Assembly (NCBI GenBank): GCA_052035915.1
Contig: JBPOHE010000150.1
Coordinates: 1-22,991 of the forward strand
Source: JBPOHE01 sp052035915
Lineage (GTDB): Bacteria; Pseudomonadota; Gammaproteobacteria; Chromatiales; Chromatiaceae
Length of the DNA stretch: 22,991 nucleotides
Reading direction: 5' to 3'
The translations under genes and the position numbers were made by a program. Shown one piece after another: positions 1 through 6,787 of this stretch. The number at the start of each line of letters is the position of its first letter. The stretch's first letter is position 1. The notes under the pieces are model-generated. The model saw only the letters and a list, made by a program, of their open reading frames with translations, searched no databases and was not told the origin of the DNA.

Positions 1-347
1 CCCCCCGGCTGGCGCCGTCGCGGCTGCGCCTCGCCACGCCCCCGTGCCACTTCGTCCCCTAGTGTTCTTACGGTTCCCAAGGTTCTATTCAGCGGACAGG
101 CGCAGCAGCGTCACAGTTTACCTAAAACTGATAGGTGGTGAGGGGAAAAACGGAGACAAATTAATACATACCTTATTAACGAAGCCTATTGTCTAACATA
201 TTCTTATGCACAAGGATCTTTTTCGCTTCTGCCCGTGCTTACGGCAACCAATACATCCATGCATGAAGATTAGTAATCTGAGACATTGAAATCCTTGACG
301 ATTGAGTATTCGAATAATCAAAATAATATGTTTTTTTCTATAGATTC
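1..347. other. non-coding region upstream of mlaF
   Basis: No convincing gene is visible here. The first 60 bases are strongly GC-rich and pass abruptly into AT-rich sequence from about 110 to 345, with A/T runs unlike the flanking genes. A short open frame on the minus strand (193-390) has no recognisable protein character and overlaps the mlaF start. A small inverted repeat, ACCTA/TAGGT, lies at 120-136. The AT-rich part probably holds the promoter of the mla operon. I cannot tell whether the GC-rich left edge belongs to a neighbouring gene. Confidence 0.5.
295..324 (+). promoter_or_regulatory. possible sigma70-type promoter of the mla operon
   Basis: TTGACG at 295-300 is a good -35-like hexamer. 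CAAAAT at 319-324, after an 18-nt spacer, matches four of six -10 consensus positions. It lies about 25-50 nt upstream of the mlaF start in AT-rich DNA. This is judged by eye only, and other A/T-rich hexamers nearby could serve instead. Confidence 0.3.
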
Positions 348-1205
348 GTGGCGCTGCTTCCTTTGTCAACCCATTTATCCCAGCTTCCACCCGGCCCCAA
401 AGAGACGGGCGCTCTGTCCCTGATCAGGATCAGAGGCTTAGTGTTTCGGCGCGGCGATCTCAGTATCTTCGATGGCGTGGATCTGGATATCCCTCGCGGC
501 AAGATTACCGCCATCATGGGGCCGAGCGGTACCGGTAAAACCACCTTGCTCAAACTCATTGCCGGTCAATTGGTGCCCGATGCAGGCCGTGTGGAGGTAG
601 ACGGCGAAGATATCCACCAGCTCTCGACCAAGGGGCTGTATCGATTGCGCATGCGTATGGGTATGTTGTTCCAGAGCGGGGCGTTGTTGACTGACCTGGA
701 TGTATTCGAGAATGTGGCCTATCCATTGCGTGAACATACCGATCTACCGGAAAGCATGATCCGCACACTGGTGTTGCTCAAGTTGGAGGCCGTAGGCTTA
801 CGCGGAGCCCAGGGGTTGATGCCAAACGAACTCTCCGGGGGCATGGCCAGGCGTGTAGCCCTGGCGCGGGCGATCGCGCTCGATCCCATGATGGTGATGT
901 ACGACGAACCTTTTGCCGGACAAGACCCGATTTCCCTAGGTGTGTTGGTGCAGCTCATCCGGCGTCTCAACGACGCCAGTCGTCTCACCAGCATCCTGGT
1001 CTCCCATGATGTCCGCGAGACGGCCGAGATTGCCGATTATCTCTATGTCATCTCCCAGGGCCGGATCATGGAACAGGGCCCACCCCGGGAGGTGCTGGCA
1101 TCAGCCTCACCCTGGGTACACCAGTTCATGCATGGTGACCCAGATGGCCCGGTACATTTCCACTATCCTGCGCCTTCCCTGGAAGAGGATCTGTTGGAAG
1201 CCTGA
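348..1205 (+). CDS. mlaF: phospholipid ABC transporter ATP-binding protein MlaF
   Basis: This is the cytoplasmic ATPase of the MlaFEDB inner-membrane complex, which moves phospholipids between the inner membrane and the periplasmic carrier MlaC. Visible motifs, numbered from the GTG start, are Walker A GPSGTGKT (58-65), Q-loop FQSGALL (108-114), ABC signature LSGGMARR (162-169), Walker B ending in DEP (186-188) and the H-loop His220. FQSGAL, AYPLREHT and GQDPI are typical of MlaF. The C-terminus (DGPVHFHYPAP) also resembles the E. coli protein. At 285 aa it is about 16 residues longer than E. coli MlaF. The excess is at the N-terminus, so a start at TTG 363 or another near-cognate codon further in is possible; no strong Shine-Dalgarno decides it. 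The stop overlaps the mlaE start by one base. Confidence 0.95.
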   Translation: MALLPLSTHLSQLPPGPKETGALSLIRIRGLVFRRGDLSIFDGVDLDIPRGKITAIMGPSGTGKTTLLKLIAGQLVPDAGRVEVDGEDIHQLSTKGLYRLRMRMGMLFQSGALLTDLDVFENVAYPLREHTDLPESMIRTLVLLKLEAVGLRGAQGLMPNELSGGMARRVALARAIALDPMMVMYDEPFAGQDPISLGVLVQLIRRLNDASRLTSILVSHDVRETAEIADYLYVISQGRIMEQGPPREVLASASPWVHQFMHGDPDGPVHFHYPAPSLEEDLLEA

Positions 1206-2008
1206 TGCGTATTCTGGGGAACGGAAGCAGGCTTGATGTCCTGGCCAAGCTCGGGCGGGCTGGTTTGAATACCTTGCAGCGACTGGGGCGTGGTCATCTG
1301 CTACTGGGCCGATGGCTCTGGGGTAGCGGGGAACTGTGGCGGCGTCCACGACTGCTGGTCAAGCAGATTTACGTGGTCGGTGTGCTCTCGGTGGCGATCG
1401 TCGGCGTCTCAGGATTATTCGTCGGCATGGTATTGGGCCTGCAAGGCTATTACATCCTGTCTCAGTTCGGGGCGGAAGAAACCCTCGGCGTGCTGGTTGC
1501 CGCCTCCCTGGTACGCGAGCTGGGCCCGGTAGTAACGGCCCTGTTGTTCGCCGGTCGGGCCGGCTCCGCCCTTACCGCCGAGATTGGGTTGATGAAAGCG
1601 ACGGAGCAGCTCTCCGGGTTGGAGATGATGGCGGTGAACCCAGAGCGACGTATCCTGGTACCGCGGTTCTATGCCGGGCTCATCGCCATGCCGTTGCTGG
1701 CGGCGATGTTCAGCGCGGTTGGGGTGATCGGGGGCTATTTCGTCGGCGTCGGGCTGCTGGGGGTGGATGACGGGGCTTTCTGGTCGCAGATGCAGGCGAA
1801 ACTCGATCTTGAAGAAGACATCTTCAACGGTGTGATCAAGAGTATGGTATTCGGCTGGGTGTGCACCTGGATCGCTCTTTTTCAAGGGTTCGACTCTGTT
1901 CCCACATCCGAAGGCGTCAGCCGGGCGACTACCCGTGCCGTGGTCCATTCTGCTTTCGCCGTGCTCGGGCTTGATTTCGTACTGACGGCGCTTATGTTTG
2001 GGAAATGA
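1205..2008 (+). CDS. mlaE: phospholipid ABC transporter permease MlaE
   Basis: This is the integral-membrane permease of the Mla phospholipid transporter, which binds the MlaD hexamer and the MlaF ATPase. It has 267 aa (E. coli 260). An amphipathic N-terminus is followed by hydrophobic segments at about 52-80, 90-118, 150-185 and 235-262. The family-defining stretch follows ELGPVV and contains AGRAGSALTAEIG, then EQLSGLEMMAVNP, the loop that contacts the ATPase. ATG 1205 overlaps the last base of the mlaF stop (TGATG), and the 3' end overlaps mlaD by ATGA, so the three genes are probably translationally coupled. No anomalies were seen. Confidence 0.95.
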   Translation: MRILGNGSRLDVLAKLGRAGLNTLQRLGRGHLLLGRWLWGSGELWRRPRLLVKQIYVVGVLSVAIVGVSGLFVGMVLGLQGYYILSQFGAEETLGVLVAASLVRELGPVVTALLFAGRAGSALTAEIGLMKATEQLSGLEMMAVNPERRILVPRFYAGLIAMPLLAAMFSAVGVIGGYFVGVGLLGVDDGAFWSQMQAKLDLEEDIFNGVIKSMVFGWVCTWIALFQGFDSVPTSEGVSRATTRAVVHSAFAVLGLDFVLTALMFGK

Positions 2009-2490
2009 TTTTCGCGATGAGGAACACAAGGGGTATTGAAATTGCTGTGGGTCTGTTCATGGCCATAGGGCTGGTGGCCCTGTTTTTTCTCGCCATGCAG
2101 GTCAGCAACCTGGCCAGCCTGACCCAGGACAAAGGCTATAGGGTCAGCGCCCATTTCCAGAATATCGGTGGTCTCAAGGTCAAGGCGCCCGTTACGATCG
2201 CTGGGGTGACCGTGGGGCGGGTGACCGCCATAGGCTTCGATCCCAAAAGTTACGAGGCGGTGGTGACCATGAACATCGGCCCGGAATACAACACCATCCC
2301 GGACGACACCCTGGCCAAGATCTTTACCGCTGGTTTACTGGGGGAAAAATATATCGGTCTCGAACCCGGCGGCAGCGAGCATTATCTCGCCGACGGCGGA
2401 CGCATCCCCATGACACAGTCCTCCTTGTTGCTTGAGGACATCATCGGCCAGTTCATCTTCAATAAGGCGCATGAGGCTCCAGGTGGGTAA
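2005..2490 (+). CDS. mlaD: MCE-domain phospholipid-binding protein MlaD
   Basis: MlaD is the single-pass inner-membrane subunit whose MCE domains form a hexameric ring with a lipid channel above MlaE. The 161-aa product has one N-terminal membrane helix (about 10-32) and an MCE domain at about 40-118, with the typical GLKVKAPVTIAGVTVGRV and GLLGEKYIGLEPGG elements. A hydrophobic C-terminal segment includes the SSLLLEDIIG motif region. It is slightly shorter than E. coli MlaD (183 aa) and lacks most of the long tail, as in many other proteobacteria. ATG 2005 overlaps the mlaE stop (ATGA). An in-frame ATG at 2017 is a possible alternative start. Confidence 0.95.
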   Translation: MIFAMRNTRGIEIAVGLFMAIGLVALFFLAMQVSNLASLTQDKGYRVSAHFQNIGGLKVKAPVTIAGVTVGRVTAIGFDPKSYEAVVTMNIGPEYNTIPDDTLAKIFTAGLLGEKYIGLEPGGSEHYLADGGRIPMTQSSLLLEDIIGQFIFNKAHEAPGG

Positions 2491-3112
2491 CTCGAAATCA
2501 CATCCATGGGTGTTATTACTACTCGTCCTGCTGTTCAGCCGAGCTTGGGCCGTGGAAACGGATCCGCTCACCGCGGTGCGGCAAACAGCCGATATCACTA
2601 TCGAGCAGCTACGCCTGCATCGTATCGAGCTTAATCGGGATCCCAGCGGTATTTATCGCCTGGTGGAACGATATGTGTTGCCGCGTTTCGATTTCGAGAC
2701 CATTTCCCGCTTCGTGCTCGGTAAATACTGGCGAGAGGCCACACCAGAGGAACAGAAGGCCTTTATCGAGCAATTCCGCAACCTCATGGTGCGAACCTAT
2801 GCCCATGCCCTTTTAAGCTATTCAGAACAACAGATCCGCTATCTGCCCTTGCGCACCGATGATGACCCACGCAAGGCCACGGTCTCCACCAGTGTCGGTA
2901 AAGCCGGAGCACCAGATATTCCAATAGATTACAAGGTGTTCAAAGAAGACTCGGGAGACTGGAAGGTCTACGACGTGGTGATCGACGGCGTCAGCCTGGT
3001 GGCCAATTACCGCACCAGCTTCTCCGGTGAGATCAGGCGTATCGGCATCGGTGGGCTGATCAAATGGATGGAGCAGCATAACCTGGAGAAAGTCCCGGAC
3101 AAGGTCAGATGA
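2471..3112 (+). CDS. mlaC: periplasmic phospholipid shuttle protein MlaC
   Basis: MlaC is the soluble periplasmic lipid carrier (Tol_Tol_Ttg2 family) that ferries phospholipid between the outer-membrane MlaA complex and MlaFEDB. I chose ATG 2471 because it gives a normal length of 213 aa (E. coli 211). It also places a classic Sec signal peptide at the N-terminus: basic residues, a leucine-rich core at about 11-20, and a cleavage-like SRAWA ending near residue 27. The frame is open back to TTG 2432, but that start would bury the signal. Family features are the RFDFETISRFVLGKYWR stretch, SYKV-like IDYKVFKEDSGDWKVYDV, and the ending with GV.LV.NYRTSF. The start lies 20 nt inside mlaD and the 3' end overlaps mlaB (ATGA). 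Confidence 0.93.
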   Translation: MRLQVGNSKSHPWVLLLLVLLFSRAWAVETDPLTAVRQTADITIEQLRLHRIELNRDPSGIYRLVERYVLPRFDFETISRFVLGKYWREATPEEQKAFIEQFRNLMVRTYAHALLSYSEQQIRYLPLRTDDDPRKATVSTSVGKAGAPDIPIDYKVFKEDSGDWKVYDVVIDGVSLVANYRTSFSGEIRRIGIGGLIKWMEQHNLEKVPDKVR

Positions 3113-3447
3113 CCTCGGGGCGGATTACAGTCCTGGGTGATGGACGTTTCGCCCTCAGCGGCGATCTGGGTTTCTCCAGTGTAATGGAGCTACTGCGCCA
3201 ATCCGAGCCGCTCTTCGCCCCTTGCTCCGAGGTGGTGCTCGATCTGAGTCAGGTCGAGCGGGCGGATAGCGCCGGTCTCGCCCTGCTGGTGGAATGGTTA
3301 CGCAGAGCGCGCCGACGGGGCCAAAGATTTCGCGTGTTGACTTTACCCCAGGCACTGGCGGATATCGCCCAGGTCAGCAATATCATCACTTGGCTGGTGC
3401 CTGAGCGCTCCAACCCGCAAGGGGGCGAGCCGCAACCTGGGGCATGA
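3109..3447 (+). CDS. mlaB: STAS-domain protein MlaB
   Basis: MlaB is the small cytoplasmic STAS-domain subunit that binds MlaF and is needed for assembly and activity of the transporter. The 112-aa product has the anti-sigma-antagonist fold pattern: an early beta strand, FALSGDLGFSSV, then VVLDLSQVERADSAGLALL, in which Ser54 sits where E. coli MlaB has the functionally important Thr52. It closes the five-gene operon and overlaps the mlaC stop by ATGA. Its C-terminus (about 100-112) is a loose Pro/Gly-rich tail. Confidence 0.9.
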   Translation: MTSGRITVLGDGRFALSGDLGFSSVMELLRQSEPLFAPCSEVVLDLSQVERADSAGLALLVEWLRRARRRGQRFRVLTLPQALADIAQVSNIITWLVPERSNPQGGEPQPGA

Positions 3448-3457
3448 ACCAGTTCTC

Positions 3458-3495
3458 CTGGGAGTGCTTCGCTGATCGAGGTCTTATTCTCCCAG
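3458..3495. terminator. possible bidirectional terminator between mlaB and yjbQ
   Basis: CTGGGAG at 3458-3464 pairs with CTCCCAG at 3489-3495 across the short gap between two convergent genes. The loop can form a second small stem (CTTCG with CGAGG, one wobble pair). The outer arm reaches into the last codons of the minus-strand gene. There is only a weak T-rich tract (TCTTATT), so terminator function is uncertain. Confidence 0.25.
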
Positions 3496-3900
3496 CAGCG
3501 TCAAAGTCAGTCGACGCCGATGGGGTGTCAGACGATGTTCCCAGAGGTAGATCCCCTGCCAGGTTCCCAAGGCACACCGCCCGCCCTTGATCGGCAGGCT
3601 GAGTTCGGCCTGGGTCAGGATGGAACGCAGGTGGGCCGCCATATCGTCCGGGCCTTCCTCTCGGTGGCGAAAAAGACGGTCACCATCGGTCACCAGTCGC
3701 GCCATATAGGTCTCCAGGTCCTGGCGCACACTGGGGTCGGCATTCTCGCAGAGGATGATGGAGGCGCTGGTGTGGTGCAGGAAGAGGTGACAAAGGCCGA
3801 TCTTGATACCGGATTCGCTGACCAGGCGTTGCACCCGCTCCGTGATTTCATGGGTACCGCGGCCTCTGGTGTCCAAGTCCAGGCTGAGTTGTTTGATCAT
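3484..3900 (-). CDS. yjbQ: YjbQ/UPF0047 family protein
   Basis: The 138-aa product belongs to the YjbQ (UPF0047) family. E. coli YjbQ is reported to have weak thiamine-phosphate-synthase-like activity, but its physiological role is unsettled. Family signatures are the HLFLHHTSASIILCENADPSVRQDLE block, DDMAAHLRSIL, and the C-terminal block around LPIKGGRCALGTWQGIYLWEHR. The conserved His and Glu residues in these blocks form the putative metal/active site. ATG 3900 was chosen because it gives the usual length. The frame continues eight codons upstream to TTG 3924, directly after an in-frame stop. Neither start has a clear Shine-Dalgarno. It is convergent with mlaB and divergent from recG. Confidence 0.88.
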   Translation of the reverse strand: MIKQLSLDLDTRGRGTHEITERVQRLVSESGIKIGLCHLFLHHTSASIILCENADPSVRQDLETYMARLVTDGDRLFRHREEGPDDMAAHLRSILTQAELSLPIKGGRCALGTWQGIYLWEHRLTPHRRRLTLTLLGE

Positions 3901-3972
3901 TCGTTCTATGTCTGCCGAATCCAACCGATGGACTCATTCTGACATTCTGCGCCCCCCGGTCGCAAAGGCCTA

Positions 3973-6105
3973 GTGTCGTTGATGGAAGACGCCACCAGCG
4001 GAAGCGCCCCCGGAACGCTGCCACTGTCCGCCGAAAGCCTGCCGGTAACCAGTCTGCGCGGCGTGGGGCCAGGCTTGGCCAGGAAACTCGCCCGTCTGGG
4101 TCTTGGCCGGGTCCAAGACCTCCTGTTTCACCTCCCCAGCCGTTATCAGGATCGCACCCAGGTAGTCCCCCTGGGACAGCTCCAACCCGGGCAGGAAGCG
4201 GTGGTCGAGGGTACTCTGGTACACACCGAGATGCGTCAAAGCCGTCGGTCGTCTTTGCTGGTACAGATTCAGGACCCGACTGGCGAGCTGGTGCTGAGAT
4301 TTTTTCACTTCACCACCCAGCAGCAACAGCGCCTCAGGATCGGAGCGCGGGTACGCTGCTTTGGCAGCGTTCGCCATGGCTCGGACTGGTTGGAGATGGT
4401 GCACCCGGAGATGAGGCTTGTGCGACCTGGGGAAGCGGATACCCCCGAACCCTATCTGACCCCCATCTATCCCACCACCGAAGGGCTTTCCCAGCCGAGC
4501 CTGCGTCAACTCCTGCGTCAAGCCCTGGACAGGCTCCGCCAGGGCGAGCTGAGCCTGCCCGAATTCCTGCCGGAGGCGGTGCGTCGGCATTACCACCTGC
4601 CCGGCCTCCAGGCGGCGCTGCTTTGCGTCCATCGTCCGGGACGGGACTTACCCCTGGAACAGTTAGAGGCCGGCACCCATCCGGCCCAGCAGCGATTGGT
4701 ATTCGAGGAACTTCTGGCGCATCAACTCGGCTTGCGGCGTCTGCGGCGGCAACACCGGGCACAGCAGGCCCCAGCGCTCAAGGGAGAGGGGAAACTGTCG
4801 CGGGCCTTGATCGGACGCCTGGGATTCGCGCTCACCCAGGCTCAGCAACGGGTGGTGACGGAGATTTCCCGGGATCTCAAAGCCAACCGACCCATGTTGC
4901 GTCTGGTGCAGGGCGATGTGGGCTCGGGTAAGACCCTGGTCGCCGCCCTAGTCGCGCTCCAAGCGGTCGAGGCCGGTTTCCAGGTGGCCCTCATGGCCCC
5001 CACCGAGCTGCTGGCCGAGCAACATCTGAGCAATTTCGAGCGTTGGTTTCGCCCTCTGGGCGTCGAGATAACCTGGTTGACAGGCCGGCAAAAGGCCGCC
5101 GAGCGCCGCAGCGCCCTGAGCCGCCTCGCCGCCGGGCAGGTCGCCATGGTGGTGGGCACCCATGCCCTGTTTCAGGAAGGGGTGGAATTCCAGGATCTCG
5201 GTCTGGTGATCGTCGATGAACAGCACAGATTCGGTGTCCATCAAAGGCTGGCCTTGCGGGAAAAGGGACGGCAGGGGGATCGGGTCCCCCATCAGTTGAT
5301 CATGACCGCTACCCCTATTCCCCGTACCCTGGCGATGGCCGCCTATGCCGATCTGGATGTCTCGGTGATCGATGAGCTGCCGCCTGGACGCATCCCGGTC
5401 ATCACCCTCGCCTTGCCCGACCTGCGGCGACAGGAAGTGATCGGTCGGGTGAGAGAAGCCTGCCGGACCGGTCGACAAGCCTATTGGATCTGTACCCTGA
5501 TCGAGGAATCCGAACTCCTCCAATGCCAGACCGCCGAGGACACGGCCCGACACCTGGCGGACGAGTTACCAGATCTGCGGGTGGGCCGTCTCCATGGGCG
5601 CCTGACGCCGACGGAGAAAGAGATGGTCATGACGGCCTTCCACCGCGGCGAGGTGGAACTCCTGGTCGCCACCACCGTGGTCGAAGTCGGCGTGGATGTA
5701 CCCAACGCCAGCCTGATGGTGATCGAAAATCCGGAACGCCTGGGTCTGGCCCAATTGCATCAACTGCGTGGGCGCATCGGACGCGGACCGCAGCAGAGTT
5801 ACTGTTTGCTCATGTATCCCACCCCGCTCTCGCCGGGGGCCAGGGAGCGCCTGGGGGTGATGCGGGCGAGCCACGACGGTTTTTTCATCGCCCAGAAAGA
5901 CCTGGAATTGCGCGGACCGGGAGAGGTGTTGGGTACCCGCCAGACCGGCGATGTCCACTTTCGCATCGCCAATCTCCTGCGTGACGCCTCCCTGCTCAAC
6001 CTCGCTCAAGAGGCCGCGGATAGGTTGTTGGAGCAATTCCCCGAAGCCGTAGACCCCTTGCTGAACCGCTGGCTGGGGGATCGGTCGGACTATATCCGGG
6101 TGTGA
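3973..6105 (+). CDS. recG: ATP-dependent DNA helicase RecG
   Basis: RecG is a monomeric branch-migrating superfamily 2 helicase that remodels stalled replication forks and Holliday junctions. The 710-aa product (E. coli 693) has an N-terminal helix-hairpin-helix-like element (TSLRGVGPGLARKLA, about 27-40) and an OB-fold wedge domain (about 60-170). The helicase core carries Walker A GDVGSGKT (314-321), DEQH (415-418) followed by RFGV, and TATPIPRT (445-452). The second helicase domain contains GRLHGRL, TTVVEVGVDVPNA and QLRGRIGRG, and the C-terminus has the RecG-type LELRGPGEVLGTRQTG. The start may be GTG 3973 or ATG 3982; an AAGG at 3965-3968 fits neither ideally. The gene stands alone, divergent from the YjbQ-family gene. 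Confidence 0.97.
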   Translation: MSLMEDATSGSAPGTLPLSAESLPVTSLRGVGPGLARKLARLGLGRVQDLLFHLPSRYQDRTQVVPLGQLQPGQEAVVEGTLVHTEMRQSRRSSLLVQIQDPTGELVLRFFHFTTQQQQRLRIGARVRCFGSVRHGSDWLEMVHPEMRLVRPGEADTPEPYLTPIYPTTEGLSQPSLRQLLRQALDRLRQGELSLPEFLPEAVRRHYHLPGLQAALLCVHRPGRDLPLEQLEAGTHPAQQRLVFEELLAHQLGLRRLRRQHRAQQAPALKGEGKLSRALIGRLGFALTQAQQRVVTEISRDLKANRPMLRLVQGDVGSGKTLVAALVALQAVEAGFQVALMAPTELLAEQHLSNFERWFRPLGVEITWLTGRQKAAERRSALSRLAAGQVAMVVGTHALFQEGVEFQDLGLVIVDEQHRFGVHQRLALREKGRQGDRVPHQLIMTATPIPRTLAMAAYADLDVSVIDELPPGRIPVITLALPDLRRQEVIGRVREACRTGRQAYWICTLIEESELLQCQTAEDTARHLADELPDLRVGRLHGRLTPTEKEMVMTAFHRGEVELLVATTVVEVGVDVPNASLMVIENPERLGLAQLHQLRGRIGRGPQQSYCLLMYPTPLSPGARERLGVMRASHDGFFIAQKDLELRGPGEVLGTRQTGDVHFRIANLLRDASLLNLAQEAADRLLEQFPEAVDPLLNRWLGDRSDYIRV

Positions 6106-6279
6106 AGACGAGGTGTATCTCCACGGATCGAAATACTGATACCCGACTGGTATGACGAGTTGACGGAGGTAACTCGCCAATCAGAAGAGAAATGAGCATG
6201 AGCGCTCAGCCGCTCCGGGCATGGACTGAAAATGCTCGTTTTATGTTCTTTACGAGGAAACAATTAGGAATTAATAAGA

Positions 6280-6308
6280 GTTATTGTTCTCTATTTAAGA
6301 ACAATAAC
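6280..6308. repeat. perfect 11-bp inverted repeat, possible operator
   Basis: GTTATTGTTCT at 6280-6290 is followed by a 7-nt spacer and its exact reverse complement AGAACAATAAC at 6298-6308. The direct repeat ATAAGAG flanks it at 6274-6280 and 6314-6320. It is AT-rich and no T-run follows on either strand, so it looks more like a protein-binding site or cruciform than an intrinsic terminator. It lies 175 nt after recG and about 480 nt before the transporter gene. Confidence 0.5.
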
Positions 6309-6731
6309 CAGCTATAAGAGCCCCTGCCCGGAAGCACCGACAGCTAGATAGGCGAGCCGTGACGGATCCCCTGTCTCCTGAAGTCAATGGCATGGTCTTT
6401 ACTGAACGTAGTTTAGAATTCAGCGATGGGCGGATCGCTTCGCTCACCATACTCTTACGAGCTGAACATATCCTCGGGTTCTCCCAAGACTAGAGCGGCT
6501 GAAACACCAACCCCTTAACCGCCGATTCGGGAAAATCGAGTAGAAAGATGCAAAAGCATCCCAAGCCATATTCCCAGGCTCTGGCGTGGGAACGATCGAG
6601 ATAAACCTCTCCCTAGGGGACCTGACAGAAGTTGGCCATGGCTTGCCAAACCCTGGGACTTTCGCCATGCTTTTTTCGTGTGGGGACCTGGGAAAAGATT
6701 GCTCACCAGAACCTACTCCCTTATCCCCAGC

Positions 6732-6759
6732 GTGAGCGTGCGCAGATTCACCATATAAA
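6732..6759 (+). promoter_or_regulatory. possible promoter of the transporter operon
   Basis: TATAAA at 6754-6759 is a good -10-like hexamer in an otherwise GC-rich context. The -35 position (GTGAGC, 6732-6737, 16-nt spacer) is a weak match. Transcription would begin near 6766, just before the AGGAG ribosome-binding site at 6775-6779. A poor -35 could indicate an activator-dependent promoter, but this is inference. Confidence 0.35.
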
Positions 6760-6787
6760 TCCAAGGCCATGTTTAGGAGTACGAGCG

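Larger units (their letters stand above)
6106..6787. other. 682-nt non-coding stretch rich in inverted repeats
   Basis: No gene is convincing here. Open frames on either strand (for example minus 6444-6770, or the plus-strand extension from 6632) lack protein-like features. The stretch changes composition, with AT-rich sequence at about 6230-6320. It holds several perfect inverted repeats: CGAGTT/AACTCG (6156-6161 and 6171-6176), the palindrome TGAGCGCTCA (6199-6208), an 11-bp pair at 6280-6308, GATGC/GCATC with an AAAA loop (6547-6560), and TTCCCA/TGGGAA (6571-6592). It probably carries the recG 3' end, the promoter and control sites of the transporter operon, and possibly a small RNA or the remains of a mobile element. 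Confidence 0.5.

Noticed and set aside
193..390. 65-codon minus-strand frame upstream of mlaF
   Set aside because: Low-complexity basic translation, AT-rich DNA, overlaps the mlaF start, no ribosome-binding site.
6444..6770. 108-codon minus-strand frame between recG and the transporter
   Set aside because: No family resemblance or ribosome-binding site; it covers hairpin sequences that explain the region better. A decayed gene cannot be excluded.
6632..6787. N-terminal extension of the transporter to ATG 6632
   Set aside because: The added 52 residues are not membrane-protein-like, and ATG 6788 has a well-placed AGGAG.
6106..6787. CRISPR array or tRNA cluster in the long spacer
   Set aside because: The repeats are single inverted pairs, not regularly spaced direct repeats, and no cloverleaf-like sequence with a T-loop motif was found.
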